Shown here: in pieces, positions 42,111 to 49,786 of the stretch
Position numbering within the stretch: the stretch's first letter is position 1
Layout of the letters: each line of letters starts with the position of its first letter
Origin: Paracoccaceae bacterium
Lineage (GTDB): Bacteria > Pseudomonadota > Alphaproteobacteria > Rhodobacterales > Rhodobacteraceae
Direction of reading: 5' to 3'
NCBI GenBank assembly: GCA_020637675.1
Contig: JACKKD010000001.1
Location: forward strand, 434,001-498,000
DNA: 64,000 bases
Notes under the pieces: generated by a model
Database searches by the model: none
Told to the model about the DNA's origin: nothing
What the model saw: the letters and a program-made list of their open reading frames with translations, nothing else
Made by a program: the position numbers and the translations under genes

Positions 42111-43694
42111 ATGACTCAGCTTTTCCGCAAGACCCTGCTATCGGCCAGCGTCAGCCTGGCCGCCCTGATCGCCGCGCAGGCCGCCACCGCGCAAGAGGCC
42201 GTCTTCGTGATGGCCACGAACGAGGTGGGCGCCCCCACCTACAACCCGATCAAGGCCACGATGCTGAACACCGCCACGGGCCTGCTGTTCGACCGGCTGG
42301 TCAGCCAGGCCGCCGACCTGTCCTACCACCCCTGGCTGGCCGAAAGCTGGGAAGAGGCGCCCGATGGCATGGCCTGGACCTTCAAGCTGAAGCAGGGCGT
42401 GACCTTCCACAACGGCGAGCCGTTCAACGCCGAAACCGTGAAGGCCTGGATTGAGCTGTTCAAGACCACCGAGGGAGAGAACGGCTACATGGCCGAGGCC
42501 ATCGCCTCGGCCGAGGTGGTGGACGAGTACACCGTCAAATTCGTGATGTCGCGGCCCGAGCCGAACCTGCTTTACAACCTGTCCTCGACCTTCATGGGCG
42601 TGGTCGAGCCGAAGTCCTTCGCCGCGCTGGGCGACAACTACGGCGTCACCGAGGTGTACGGCACCGGCCCCTTCAAGCTGGAAAGCTTTGCCATCGGGCA
42701 GGAAACGGTCCTGGTGCGCAACGAGGGCTACACCTGGGGCCCGGAGGTGGCGGCGAACCACGGCCCGGCGAAGGTCGAGCGCCTGACCTTCCGCGAGATC
42801 CCCGAGGATTCGACCGCGTTTCTTGAACTGAAGACCGGCGGTGTCGACTTCCTGCTGTCGGTTCCGGCGGACCTGATGGGAGAGGTGCAGAAGGAGGCCA
42901 ACCTGGCGGTGCTGACCATGCCGGGCCAGGACGTCTGGTACATGCCGATCAACGTCACCAAGGCCCCCTTCGACGACATCCGCGTGCGCGAGGCGGCAGC
43001 CAAGGCGATCAACCAGGAGGAAATCCTGGCCTCGGTCTTCGGCGGTGTCGGCGCGGTGGCCGATACCTTCCTGATCTCGGCCCTGCCGGAAAGCCACGTC
43101 CCGGACGGCGCGAAGATCCACTACGACCCCGCCCGTTCCAATGCCCTTCTGGACGAGGCCGGCTGGGCCATGGGCGAGGGCGGCGTGCGGATGAAGGATG
43201 GCCAACCGCTGAAGGTCACACTCTGGACGCAGAGCGACAGCATCTTCCGCCGCCTGACCGAGGTCGTGCAGGCTCAGCTCAAGGCCGTGGGGATCGAGGC
43301 GGAAATCACCACCTTCGACAGCTCGACCATTCGCGACCAGTACAAGACCGGCGAACAGCAACTCGCCGTTCGCTCGTACAACTGGGACAATGCCGACATC
43401 GTCGACTGGTTCTTCGGTGGTGACCGTCTGGGCTATCCGAACGTCTCGATGTTCAACGACCCCAAGGCCGAAGAGTTGCGTGCAGCGGCCATGACGGGCG
43501 CCAGGAACATGGATGAGCGGATCGCCAACTTCACCGCCTATCATGAATATGTGCTGACCCAGTTCCCGATGGCACCGATCTACCAGCCGGTGCAGGCCAT
43601 GGCCTACAATACCGACCGCATCGCGCTTCCCGAAAAGATCGACGCTCCTGCCTTTGGCGCTGCGGCCTTCCTTGATCTGCAAGTCAAGGAGTAA
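42111..43694 (+). CDS. ABC transporter substrate-binding protein, family 5 (DppA/OppA type)
   Basis: 527 residues. A signal peptide (MTQLFRKTLLSASVSLAALI ... AATAQE) precedes the SBP_bac_5 domain: LLFDRLVSQAADLSYHPWLA, ESWEEAPDGMAWTFKLKQGV, TFHNGEPFNAETVKAWIE, YGTGPFKLESFAIGQETVLV, and VREAAAKAINQEEIL. It captures peptides or peptide-like ligands in the periplasm for the permeases and ATPases encoded next. The locus context (racemase, acyltransferase, M81 peptidase) suggests ligands containing D-amino acids, but the binding residues alone do not show this. Confidence 0.9.
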   Translation: MTQLFRKTLLSASVSLAALIAAQAATAQEAVFVMATNEVGAPTYNPIKATMLNTATGLLFDRLVSQAADLSYHPWLAESWEEAPDGMAWTFKLKQGVTFHNGEPFNAETVKAWIELFKTTEGENGYMAEAIASAEVVDEYTVKFVMSRPEPNLLYNLSSTFMGVVEPKSFAALGDNYGVTEVYGTGPFKLESFAIGQETVLVRNEGYTWGPEVAANHGPAKVERLTFREIPEDSTAFLELKTGGVDFLLSVPADLMGEVQKEANLAVLTMPGQDVWYMPINVTKAPFDDIRVREAAAKAINQEEILASVFGGVGAVADTFLISALPESHVPDGAKIHYDPARSNALLDEAGWAMGEGGVRMKDGQPLKVTLWTQSDSIFRRLTEVVQAQLKAVGIEAEITTFDSSTIRDQYKTGEQQLAVRSYNWDNADIVDWFFGGDRLGYPNVSMFNDPKAEELRAAAMTGARNMDERIANFTAYHEYVLTQFPMAPIYQPVQAMAYNTDRIALPEKIDAPAFGAAAFLDLQVKE

Positions 43695-43718
43695 CGGGCA
43701 GAAAGCGGGAAGGCCGGC

Positions 43719-44645
43719 ATGCTGTCCTGGCTCATCAAACGGCTCTTGATGCTGGTGCCGGTCTTCCTGGCCGTCTCGGTGGTGATCTTCTCGATCCTCC
43801 ACTTCATTCCGGGCGATCCGATCGACAATCTTCTGAAGATCGGGTCGTCCCCCGAGGCGCGCGCCGAGATGGAGGCGCGCTATGGTCTGGACCGGCCCTT
43901 GCCGGTGCAATACGGCATCTGGCTGTCCAACGTCCTGCAGGGGGATCTGGGCACCGCCATCGTGGCGCGCCGCCCGGTGGCGGACCTGATCGCACAGGCG
44001 CTGCCGCATTCCCTTCGGCTCGGGGGGCTGGCGCTCCTGTTTTCCACCGTCGTCGGCGTGACCTTGGGCGTGGTGGCGGCGCTGAGCCGCGACCGCTGGC
44101 CCGACCGGGCGATCATGGGCGGCGTCCTGGTGGGATCGACCATGCCCAGCTTCTGGCTGGGGCTGATCCTGATCCTCATCTTCTCGGTCAGCCTGGGATG
44201 GTTCCCCGTGTCCGGCGCACGCGGCTGGCAATCGCTGGTGCTGCCGGTGCTGACCATCGGGCTCGGCGGCACCGCGCTGGTGGCCCGCATCACCCGGGTG
44301 TCGATGATCGAGGCCTCGGGGCGCGACTTCGTCACCCTTCTGCACGCCAAGGGCCTGTCGCCGCTGCGCATCCAGTTGCGCCATGTGCTGCGCCACGCGT
44401 TGATCCCCGTTGTGACGATCCTCGCGCTGCGGATCGGCTGGATCCTGGGCGGGGCGGTGACGGTCGAGGTGGTCTTTGCCCGGCCCGGCCTCGGAACCCT
44501 GCTGATCAAGTCCCTGGCCCAGCACGACTATCCGGTGGTGCAGGCCTGCCTCCTGATGCTGGCGATGGCGGTGATGCTCGGCACCCTCATGGGCGACATC
44601 CTGCAGGCACTGATGGACCCGCGCGTGCGGGCGGCCATGACATGA
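43719..44645 (+). CDS. ABC transporter permease, DppB type
   Basis: 308 residues, six membrane helices. It starts MLSWLIKRLLMLVPVFLAVS and has HFIPGDPIDNLL, the periplasmic loop RYGLDRPLPVQYGIWLSNVL, and the EAA loop DFVTLLHAKGLSPLRIQLRH near residue 205, which contacts the ATPases. It forms one half of the inner-membrane channel with the next gene, to which it is coupled by ATGA. It lies 24 bases after the binding-protein gene. Confidence 0.92.
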   Translation: MLSWLIKRLLMLVPVFLAVSVVIFSILHFIPGDPIDNLLKIGSSPEARAEMEARYGLDRPLPVQYGIWLSNVLQGDLGTAIVARRPVADLIAQALPHSLRLGGLALLFSTVVGVTLGVVAALSRDRWPDRAIMGGVLVGSTMPSFWLGLILILIFSVSLGWFPVSGARGWQSLVLPVLTIGLGGTALVARITRVSMIEASGRDFVTLLHAKGLSPLRIQLRHVLRHALIPVVTILALRIGWILGGAVTVEVVFARPGLGTLLIKSLAQHDYPVVQACLLMLAMAVMLGTLMGDILQALMDPRVRAAMT

Positions 44646-45481
44646 TTGCGCCGCTCCGCGCCTTCCGACACCCGCAGGGCGGGCTGGCGGGATGCTGGCT
44701 CATCCTCGTGATCGCCGCTGCCCTGGCCGCGCCTCTGCTCACACCCTATGCCTATGACGTGCAGAACCTGCCGCAGGCCTATCAACCGGCTTCGGCGCAG
44801 CACTGGCTGGGCACCGATGAATTCGGGCGCGACCTGCTGACCCGGCTGATCTACGGCGCACGCACCTCGCTCTCGGTCAGCGCCACGGCCATCTCGATCT
44901 CGGTCCTGTGCGGCATGGTGCTGGGTGCGGCGGCGGCATGGTTCGGCGGCTGGCTCGACCGCACCGTGACCATGGTCGTCGACCTCAGCTGGTCCTTCCC
45001 GGAAATCCTGATCGCGCTGATCCTTGTGGCGATCATCGGACCGGGGACCACCGGCGTGATGATCGCCATCGCAGTCGCCTACATCGCGCAGTTCACCCGC
45101 CTGACCCGCGCCCAGATCATGACGCTGAAGGGCGAGACCTTCATCGAGGCCGCGCGTTCGCTCGGGGCGGGCAACGCCCATATCCTTTTCCGCCACCTGT
45201 TGCCCAACGCGCTGGCCCCGGTCCTGGTGTCCGCCATGCTGGCCACGGGCGACGCCATCATCCTCGAGGCGACGCTGGGCTTTTTCGGCCTCGGCGCCCA
45301 GCCCCCGGTGCCCAGCTGGGGCGGCATGATGTCGGCAGGCTCGGCCCTTGTCTTCAAGGCACCCTGGGTCATCATCTTCCCCGGCCTTGCGGTGGCGGTC
45401 ACCGTCGTCGCCATCAACCTTTACGGCGATGCGCTGATCACCGAACTCGACATCCGGTCACGGTTGCGGAGCGGGGCATGA
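44642..45481 (+). CDS. ABC transporter permease, DppC type
   Basis: 279 residues, about six membrane helices. The N-terminal OppC-type feature is QHWLGTDEFGRDLLTRLIYG, followed by the permease domain with EAA loop GETFIEAARSLGAGNAHILF and LEATLGFFGLGAQPPVPSWG. The true start is the ATG overlapping the DppB-type stop (ATGA). It pairs with the gene before it. Its own stop overlaps the next ATG, so the whole transporter is one coupled unit. Confidence 0.92.
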   Translation: MIAPLRAFRHPQGGLAGCWLILVIAAALAAPLLTPYAYDVQNLPQAYQPASAQHWLGTDEFGRDLLTRLIYGARTSLSVSATAISISVLCGMVLGAAAAWFGGWLDRTVTMVVDLSWSFPEILIALILVAIIGPGTTGVMIAIAVAYIAQFTRLTRAQIMTLKGETFIEAARSLGAGNAHILFRHLLPNALAPVLVSAMLATGDAIILEATLGFFGLGAQPPVPSWGGMMSAGSALVFKAPWVIIFPGLAVAVTVVAINLYGDALITELDIRSRLRSGA

Positions 45482-46437
45482 GCGCGCTGCTCGATCTTCA
45501 GTCCGTCAGCGTCTCGATCGGCAGGGTGGCCCTGCTGGATGGCATCGGCCTGACCGTGAAACGCGGGCAGATCCTGGGCCTCGTGGGCGAAAGCGGTTCG
45601 GGCAAGTCGCTGACCGCGATGGCCGCCATGGGCCTACTTCCGCTGATCGGCGGACGTGTCGCGGCGGGCGTGGTGCGCTTCGACGGGCAGGACATGGCCG
45701 CGATGACCGAGGTGCAGCGGCGCAAGCTGCGCGGCAGGCGCATCGGCTTTGTCACCCAGAACCCGATGACGGCGCTCGACCCGGTGCAGCGCATCGGCGA
45801 GCAGGTGGATATCGTGTCGCGCCTGCATCTGGGGCTGTCCAGGGCCGACGCCCGCGCCCGTACGCTGGACCTTCTGACCCAGCTTCGCATCCCCGAGGCG
45901 GGGACCGTCGCCGAGGCCTGGCCGCATCAGCTGTCGGGCGGCATGAAGCAGCGCATCGTCATCGCCATGGCGCTGGCGGGTGATCCCGACCTCATCATCG
46001 CCGATGAACCCACGACCGCGCTCGACGTGACGGTTCAAGCCCAGATCATCCAGATTCTCGGCAATCTGGTGCGCGACCGCGGCGTTTCGCTTCTGCTCAT
46101 CACCCATGACATGAGCGTCGTGGCGCAAGTCTGCGACCGCGTGGCGGTGCTCTACGCGGGCCGCGTCGCGGAAGAAGGCCCGGTCGGTCCGATTTTTGCC
46201 GCGCCCGCCCATCCCTATACGGCCGCGCTGATAGGCTGCATTCCGCAAGAGGGCATGGAGAAGGGCAGCCTGGCCGGCATCCCCGGCGCTGTTCCCTCTG
46301 CCATGACATTCCCCGCGGGTTGCCGGTTCCACCCGCGCTGCCCCCGCGCCAGCGAGGCCTGCCGCACGAGCCAGCCACCAATCCTGCCGCGCGGCGAAGG
46401 CCGGGTCGCCTGTCACCATCCGGAGGTTGCGGCATGA
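45478..46437 (+). CDS. ABC transporter ATP-binding protein, DppD type
   Basis: 319 residues. Walker A GLVGESGSGKSLTAMA (about residues 36-51), Q-loop VTQNPMTALDPV, signature LSGGMKQRIVIAMAL, Walker B DLIIADEPTTALD, switch His in LLITHDMSVVAQ. The C-terminal oligopeptide-transporter extension with cysteines (GCRFHPRCPRASEACR) is present, which in this family holds an iron-sulfur or structural site. It powers import with the DppF-type partner encoded next (ATGA overlap). Confidence 0.92.
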   Translation: MSALLDLQSVSVSIGRVALLDGIGLTVKRGQILGLVGESGSGKSLTAMAAMGLLPLIGGRVAAGVVRFDGQDMAAMTEVQRRKLRGRRIGFVTQNPMTALDPVQRIGEQVDIVSRLHLGLSRADARARTLDLLTQLRIPEAGTVAEAWPHQLSGGMKQRIVIAMALAGDPDLIIADEPTTALDVTVQAQIIQILGNLVRDRGVSLLLITHDMSVVAQVCDRVAVLYAGRVAEEGPVGPIFAAPAHPYTAALIGCIPQEGMEKGSLAGIPGAVPSAMTFPAGCRFHPRCPRASEACRTSQPPILPRGEGRVACHHPEVAA

Positions 46438-47381
46438 CCGCGCCCCTGATCCAGATCGAGGCGCTCAGCAAGCGCTTCCAGTCCGGGGGCGGCCTGTTCA
46501 CCAAGCCTCGCGCGATGATGGCCGTGCGCGAGGTGACGCTCACCGTCGGCAAGGGCGAGGTTCTCGGTGTGGTCGGCGAAAGCGGCTGCGGCAAGTCCAC
46601 GCTCGCCCGGCTGGTGCTGCGGCTGATCGAGCCGACCTCGGGCCGCGTCACGTTTGACGGCACCGAGATCACCGCACTCTCTCCCTCGGCGCTACGCAAG
46701 ATGCGCCGGCGCATGGCGATGGTGTTTCAGGATCCCTATTCCAGCCTTGATCCGCGCTACACGCTGGCCGATGTGCTGGCAGAGCCGTTCCGCGTGCAGA
46801 ACGAACAGGTGCCCGCTGGCCGGATCGAGGCGATGCTGACGGCGGTCGGTCTGCCGGCGGAACTGGCCGGCAGCCACCCGCATCAGCTTTCGGGCGGCCA
46901 GCGCCAGCGCGTCGGCATCGCCCGCGCCCTTGCGCTGCAGCCCGATTTCGTGGTGCTGGACGAGCCCACCGCCAGCCTTGACGTGTCCATTCAGGCGCAG
47001 ATCATCGCGCTCCTGGCCGATCTGCGAGACCGGCTGGGATTGACCTATCTGTTCATCAGCCACGACCTCGGGCTTGTGCGCTATTTCTGCGACCGGATCA
47101 TGGTGATGTATCTGGGATCGGTGGTCGAGGTGCTACCCGACGCCCGCACCGCGCCGCGCCACCCCTATGCGCAGGCGCTGATGCAATCGAACTTCGCCCC
47201 CGATCCGGCCCGCCGCCGCGTGATCGAACCGCTCAAGGGTGAGATTCCCAGCCCCTTCGCCCTGCCGCCGGGGTGCGCCTTTGCCTCACGCTGTCCGCGC
47301 GCCTCTGATCTCTGCCGCCGCCAGACCCCCGCGCTTGACGATGACGCGACCCACCCGGTGGCCTGTTTCCACCCGCTTTGA
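46434..47381 (+). CDS. ABC transporter ATP-binding protein, DppF type
   Basis: 315 residues. Walker A GVVGESGCGKSTLARLVLRL, Q-loop MVFQDPYSSLDPRYTLADVL, signature LSGGQRQRVGIARALALQPD, Walker B FVVLDEPTASLDVS, switch TYLFISHDLGLVRYF, and the C-terminal oligopeptide extension (GCAFASRCPRASDLC). It is the second ATPase of the importer. The start is the ATG overlapping the DppD-type stop. The M81 peptidase gene follows 13 bases after it. Confidence 0.92.
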   Translation: MTAPLIQIEALSKRFQSGGGLFTKPRAMMAVREVTLTVGKGEVLGVVGESGCGKSTLARLVLRLIEPTSGRVTFDGTEITALSPSALRKMRRRMAMVFQDPYSSLDPRYTLADVLAEPFRVQNEQVPAGRIEAMLTAVGLPAELAGSHPHQLSGGQRQRVGIARALALQPDFVVLDEPTASLDVSIQAQIIALLADLRDRLGLTYLFISHDLGLVRYFCDRIMVMYLGSVVEVLPDARTAPRHPYAQALMQSNFAPDPARRRVIEPLKGEIPSPFALPPGCAFASRCPRASDLCRRQTPALDDDATHPVACFHPL

Positions 47382-47394
47382 AAGGCCCATCCCT

Positions 47395-48921
47395 ATGCCC
47401 TTCCACGTTCTGACCGGCGCTTTTGTCCATGAAAGCAACACCTTCAAGAAGGGGGAGACGACGCTTCGGGATTTCCGCGATGAGGTGTTCGACCTTGGGC
47501 AAGCCGCCATCGACCGCTTCGGCGATGTGAACGACGAACTGGCGGGCTTCCTTGATGCGGGTTCCGAGGCGGGTTGGCAGATCACGCACACCGTTTCGGC
47601 CCATGCCACGCCCGGCGCAACCGTCTCGCGCGAGGCGTTCGACCATATCGCCGGCCTCATCTGCGACGCGGCGCGAGAGCATCGGGCCACGCTGGACGGC
47701 ATCCTTCTGTCGCTGCACGGCTCGATGGTTCCCAGCTTCTGCGAGGATGGCGAAGGGGAACTCTTGCGACGCCTGCGGGAAATCGTCGGACCGGATCTGC
47801 CCATCGCCGTCACACTGGACCTTCATGCCATGGTCACGCCCGCGATGGTCGAACTGGCGCATATCCTGGTCAGCTACAAGACCTATCCGCACATCGACAT
47901 GCGCGAAATCGGCCTGCAGGCGGGCCGCGTCCTGGACAGGGCCATGCGCGGCGACGTCCACCCGCGCACGCTGCGCGTCCATGTGCCGATGCTGGACGAG
48001 GCCAATGCCGGCCGCACCGACGTGCCCGAAACCGCGGCACTTTACGCCCGCGCCCGCGCGCATGAGGACGAACCGGGCATTCTGGCCGTGTCGATCAACG
48101 CCGGGTTTTCCGAAGCCGATATCACCGAAATGGGGCCGACCGTGCTGGTCACGCATGACGAGGGTTGCGGCAAGCGGGCTCTGGACATCGCCGCAGGACT
48201 GGCGCGCAGCATCTGGGACGGACGCGGCAAGGTCGCGAACACGTTCCTGACCCCGGCGGAGGCTGCCGCGCAGGCCCGCGACTTCGACCCCGCCGGGGGA
48301 CCGCTGGTAATCGCCGATTATGCCGACAATCCCGGTGCTGGCGCCTACGGCGATGCGACCGCTTTGCTCAGGGCCCTGCTCGAGGCTGGCGCTGCACCAG
48401 GCGCCTTTGCCCCGATGATCGATGCAGAGGCGGCGGCCACTCTGCACCGCCACAAGGTTGGCGACAGCGTGACGCTGGATCTCGGCGGCAAAAGCGATCC
48501 GTCCTTTGGTGGTGGCCCGCTGCGCCTGACCGGCGAAGTGATGCATCTTTCGGACGGCTCCTATACCGGCGACGGTCCCATTCTGGGCGGCATCACCCAC
48601 AGCTTCGGCCCGACGGCGGTGTTCCGCGTCCAGGGGATCGACATCCTGGTGGTGACGCTTCCCGGCCAGATGCTTGACCTCCAGCAGGTCCGTGCCTTCG
48701 GCATCGAACCCGCAAGCAAGCGCTTTCTGGTCGTAAAGTCGATGCAGCATTTCCGCGCCGCATTCGAACCGGTCGCCGGCCGCGTTATCGTCTGCGACAC
48801 CGGAGCGCTCGCCACCCCGCGGGCGCATCTGCGACCCTACGTGCGCGTGCGTCGCCCGGTCTGGCCCCTGGATCGCGATGCTGCCTTTCCGAGGCCCGGA
48901 CACGCAGGCGAAGAAGCATGA
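47395..48921 (+). CDS. M81 family metallopeptidase (MlrC-like)
   Basis: 508 residues. The family start is FHVLTGAFVHESNTFKKGET with the conserved HES, followed by ILLSLHGSMV, VTLDLHAMVTPAMVELAHIL, the zinc-site motif YKTYPHIDMREIGLQAG, VPMLDEANAGRTDVP, and IADYADNPGAGAYGDATALL. MlrC (microcystinase C) hydrolyses the last peptide or amino bonds during microcystin breakdown, including non-standard and D-residue linkages. As the last gene of the importer operon it may hydrolyse imported D-peptides or the N-succinyl-L-amino acid produced by the racemase; both are inferences. The final 25 residues are unusual and may come from the IS element that begins near the stop. Confidence 0.88.
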   Translation: MPFHVLTGAFVHESNTFKKGETTLRDFRDEVFDLGQAAIDRFGDVNDELAGFLDAGSEAGWQITHTVSAHATPGATVSREAFDHIAGLICDAAREHRATLDGILLSLHGSMVPSFCEDGEGELLRRLREIVGPDLPIAVTLDLHAMVTPAMVELAHILVSYKTYPHIDMREIGLQAGRVLDRAMRGDVHPRTLRVHVPMLDEANAGRTDVPETAALYARARAHEDEPGILAVSINAGFSEADITEMGPTVLVTHDEGCGKRALDIAAGLARSIWDGRGKVANTFLTPAEAAAQARDFDPAGGPLVIADYADNPGAGAYGDATALLRALLEAGAAPGAFAPMIDAEAAATLHRHKVGDSVTLDLGGKSDPSFGGGPLRLTGEVMHLSDGSYTGDGPILGGITHSFGPTAVFRVQGIDILVVTLPGQMLDLQQVRAFGIEPASKRFLVVKSMQHFRAAFEPVAGRVIVCDTGALATPRAHLRPYVRVRRPVWPLDRDAAFPRPGHAGEEA

Positions 48922-48981
48922 CGCTTTCCTGTGTCCACTTATCCTTCTTCCCGTGCAATTTACGGAACGGAGGAGCCAGCC

Positions 48982-49545
48982 ATGGGACGATCTGCGACAG
49001 CAAGGGAACAAGAGCCGCGAGATGCGGCCAGCGAGCCGGCGCTGAGCCGCCTGAACGTCATCTGACTGACCAGAGAGCTTGGCAACGTCGCCGAGACCCG
49101 TCGCAAGAGCGGCCTGGACCGCACCAGCTTCTACGAATGGAAGCGGCGGTTCCAGCCGCAGGGTGTCGAGGGGCTGAAAGACCTGCCGCCGATCCACAAG
49201 AGCCACCCGCAGACCACGCCGCCGGACGTTTTGGACCGGATCAAGGCGCGGGCGCTGGCGCACCCGGCTGAGGGCTGCAATCGGCATGAGGCGATGCTGG
49301 CGCTGGCGGAGGTCCACGTCTCTTCCGTCACCATCCAGAAGATCCTCAGCGAGAACGGTCTTGGCACCAAGGTTGAGCGCTGGCTGGCGCTGGAACGGCA
49401 GAATGCCGAGAAGTCCATCGACGTCACGGCCGAGCAGGCCGCGTTCCTCGAAAAGCTCAACCCCTGTTTCCGCGAGCGTCATGTGGAAAGCACGTCGCCC
49501 GGCGAGTTGCTCTCGGCCGACAACGACGCCGGAAGCATTTCTCGC
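48982..49545 (+). pseudogene. IS481-type transposase fragment, inactivated
   Basis: The frame starts MGRSATAREQEPRDAASEPA, then LSRLNVI and an in-frame TGA at 49063. It continues LTRELGNVAETRRKSGLDRT, SFYEWKRRFQPQGVEGLKDL and SSVTIQKILSENGLGTKVER, the helix-turn-helix part of an IS481-type transposase. It stops matching at PGELLSADND, exactly where the DDE catalytic domain should begin. So it has a nonsense codon and a 3' deletion. The element's left end probably starts near 48918 (TTCCTGTGTCCACTTATCC), touching the M81 gene stop. Confidence 0.8.
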
Positions 49546-49589
49546 GCCGCGCCAAAGGCCCTAAGCGCGACAGATCAGTACCCCCCAAA

Positions 49590-49602
49590 GTACCCCCAGA
49601 CG
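49590..49602. repeat. Partial copy of the tRNA-Thr 3' end
   Basis: GTACCCCCAGACG matches GTGCCCCCAGACG (49658-49670, the 3' acceptor end of tRNA-Thr) at 12 of 13 positions. It lies 68 bases from the tRNA copy. Such a duplication is what site-specific integration into a tRNA 3' end leaves behind, though the match is short. Confidence 0.4.
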
Positions 49603-49655
49603 CAGAGCCGTCTGTCGGCTTGTCCCGCCGCCTTGCCGCAATATGGTGATTTTTT

Positions 49656-49731
49656 TGGTGCCCCCAGACGGACTTGAACCGCCGACCCTCTGATTACAAA
49701 TCAGACGCTCTACCAGCTGAGCTATAGGGGC
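49656..49731 (-). tRNA. tRNA-Thr (anticodon UGU), CCA encoded
   Basis: On the minus strand the sequence folds as a standard tRNA. Acceptor GCCCCTA pairs with TGGGGGC, followed by discriminator A and encoded CCA. The D arm is GCTC...GAGC. The anticodon stem is TCTGA/TCAGA with loop TTTGTAA, so the anticodon is TGT (Thr). The T arm is GGCGG-TTCAAGT-CCGTC. Total 76 nt. It marks the right edge of the candidate island; the 3' end faces the island, as is usual for tRNA integration sites. Confidence 0.95.
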
Positions 49732-49786
49732 CATGCCCCGCACATAGACCGCGGCCGGGCGTCATGCAAGATGCTCGCGCCAAAGC

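Noticed and set aside
49063..49065. In-frame TGA in the IS481-type transposase read as a possible selenocysteine codon
   Set aside because: The gene is also truncated at the catalytic domain and no SECIS-like hairpin follows; a nonsense mutation is the simple explanation.
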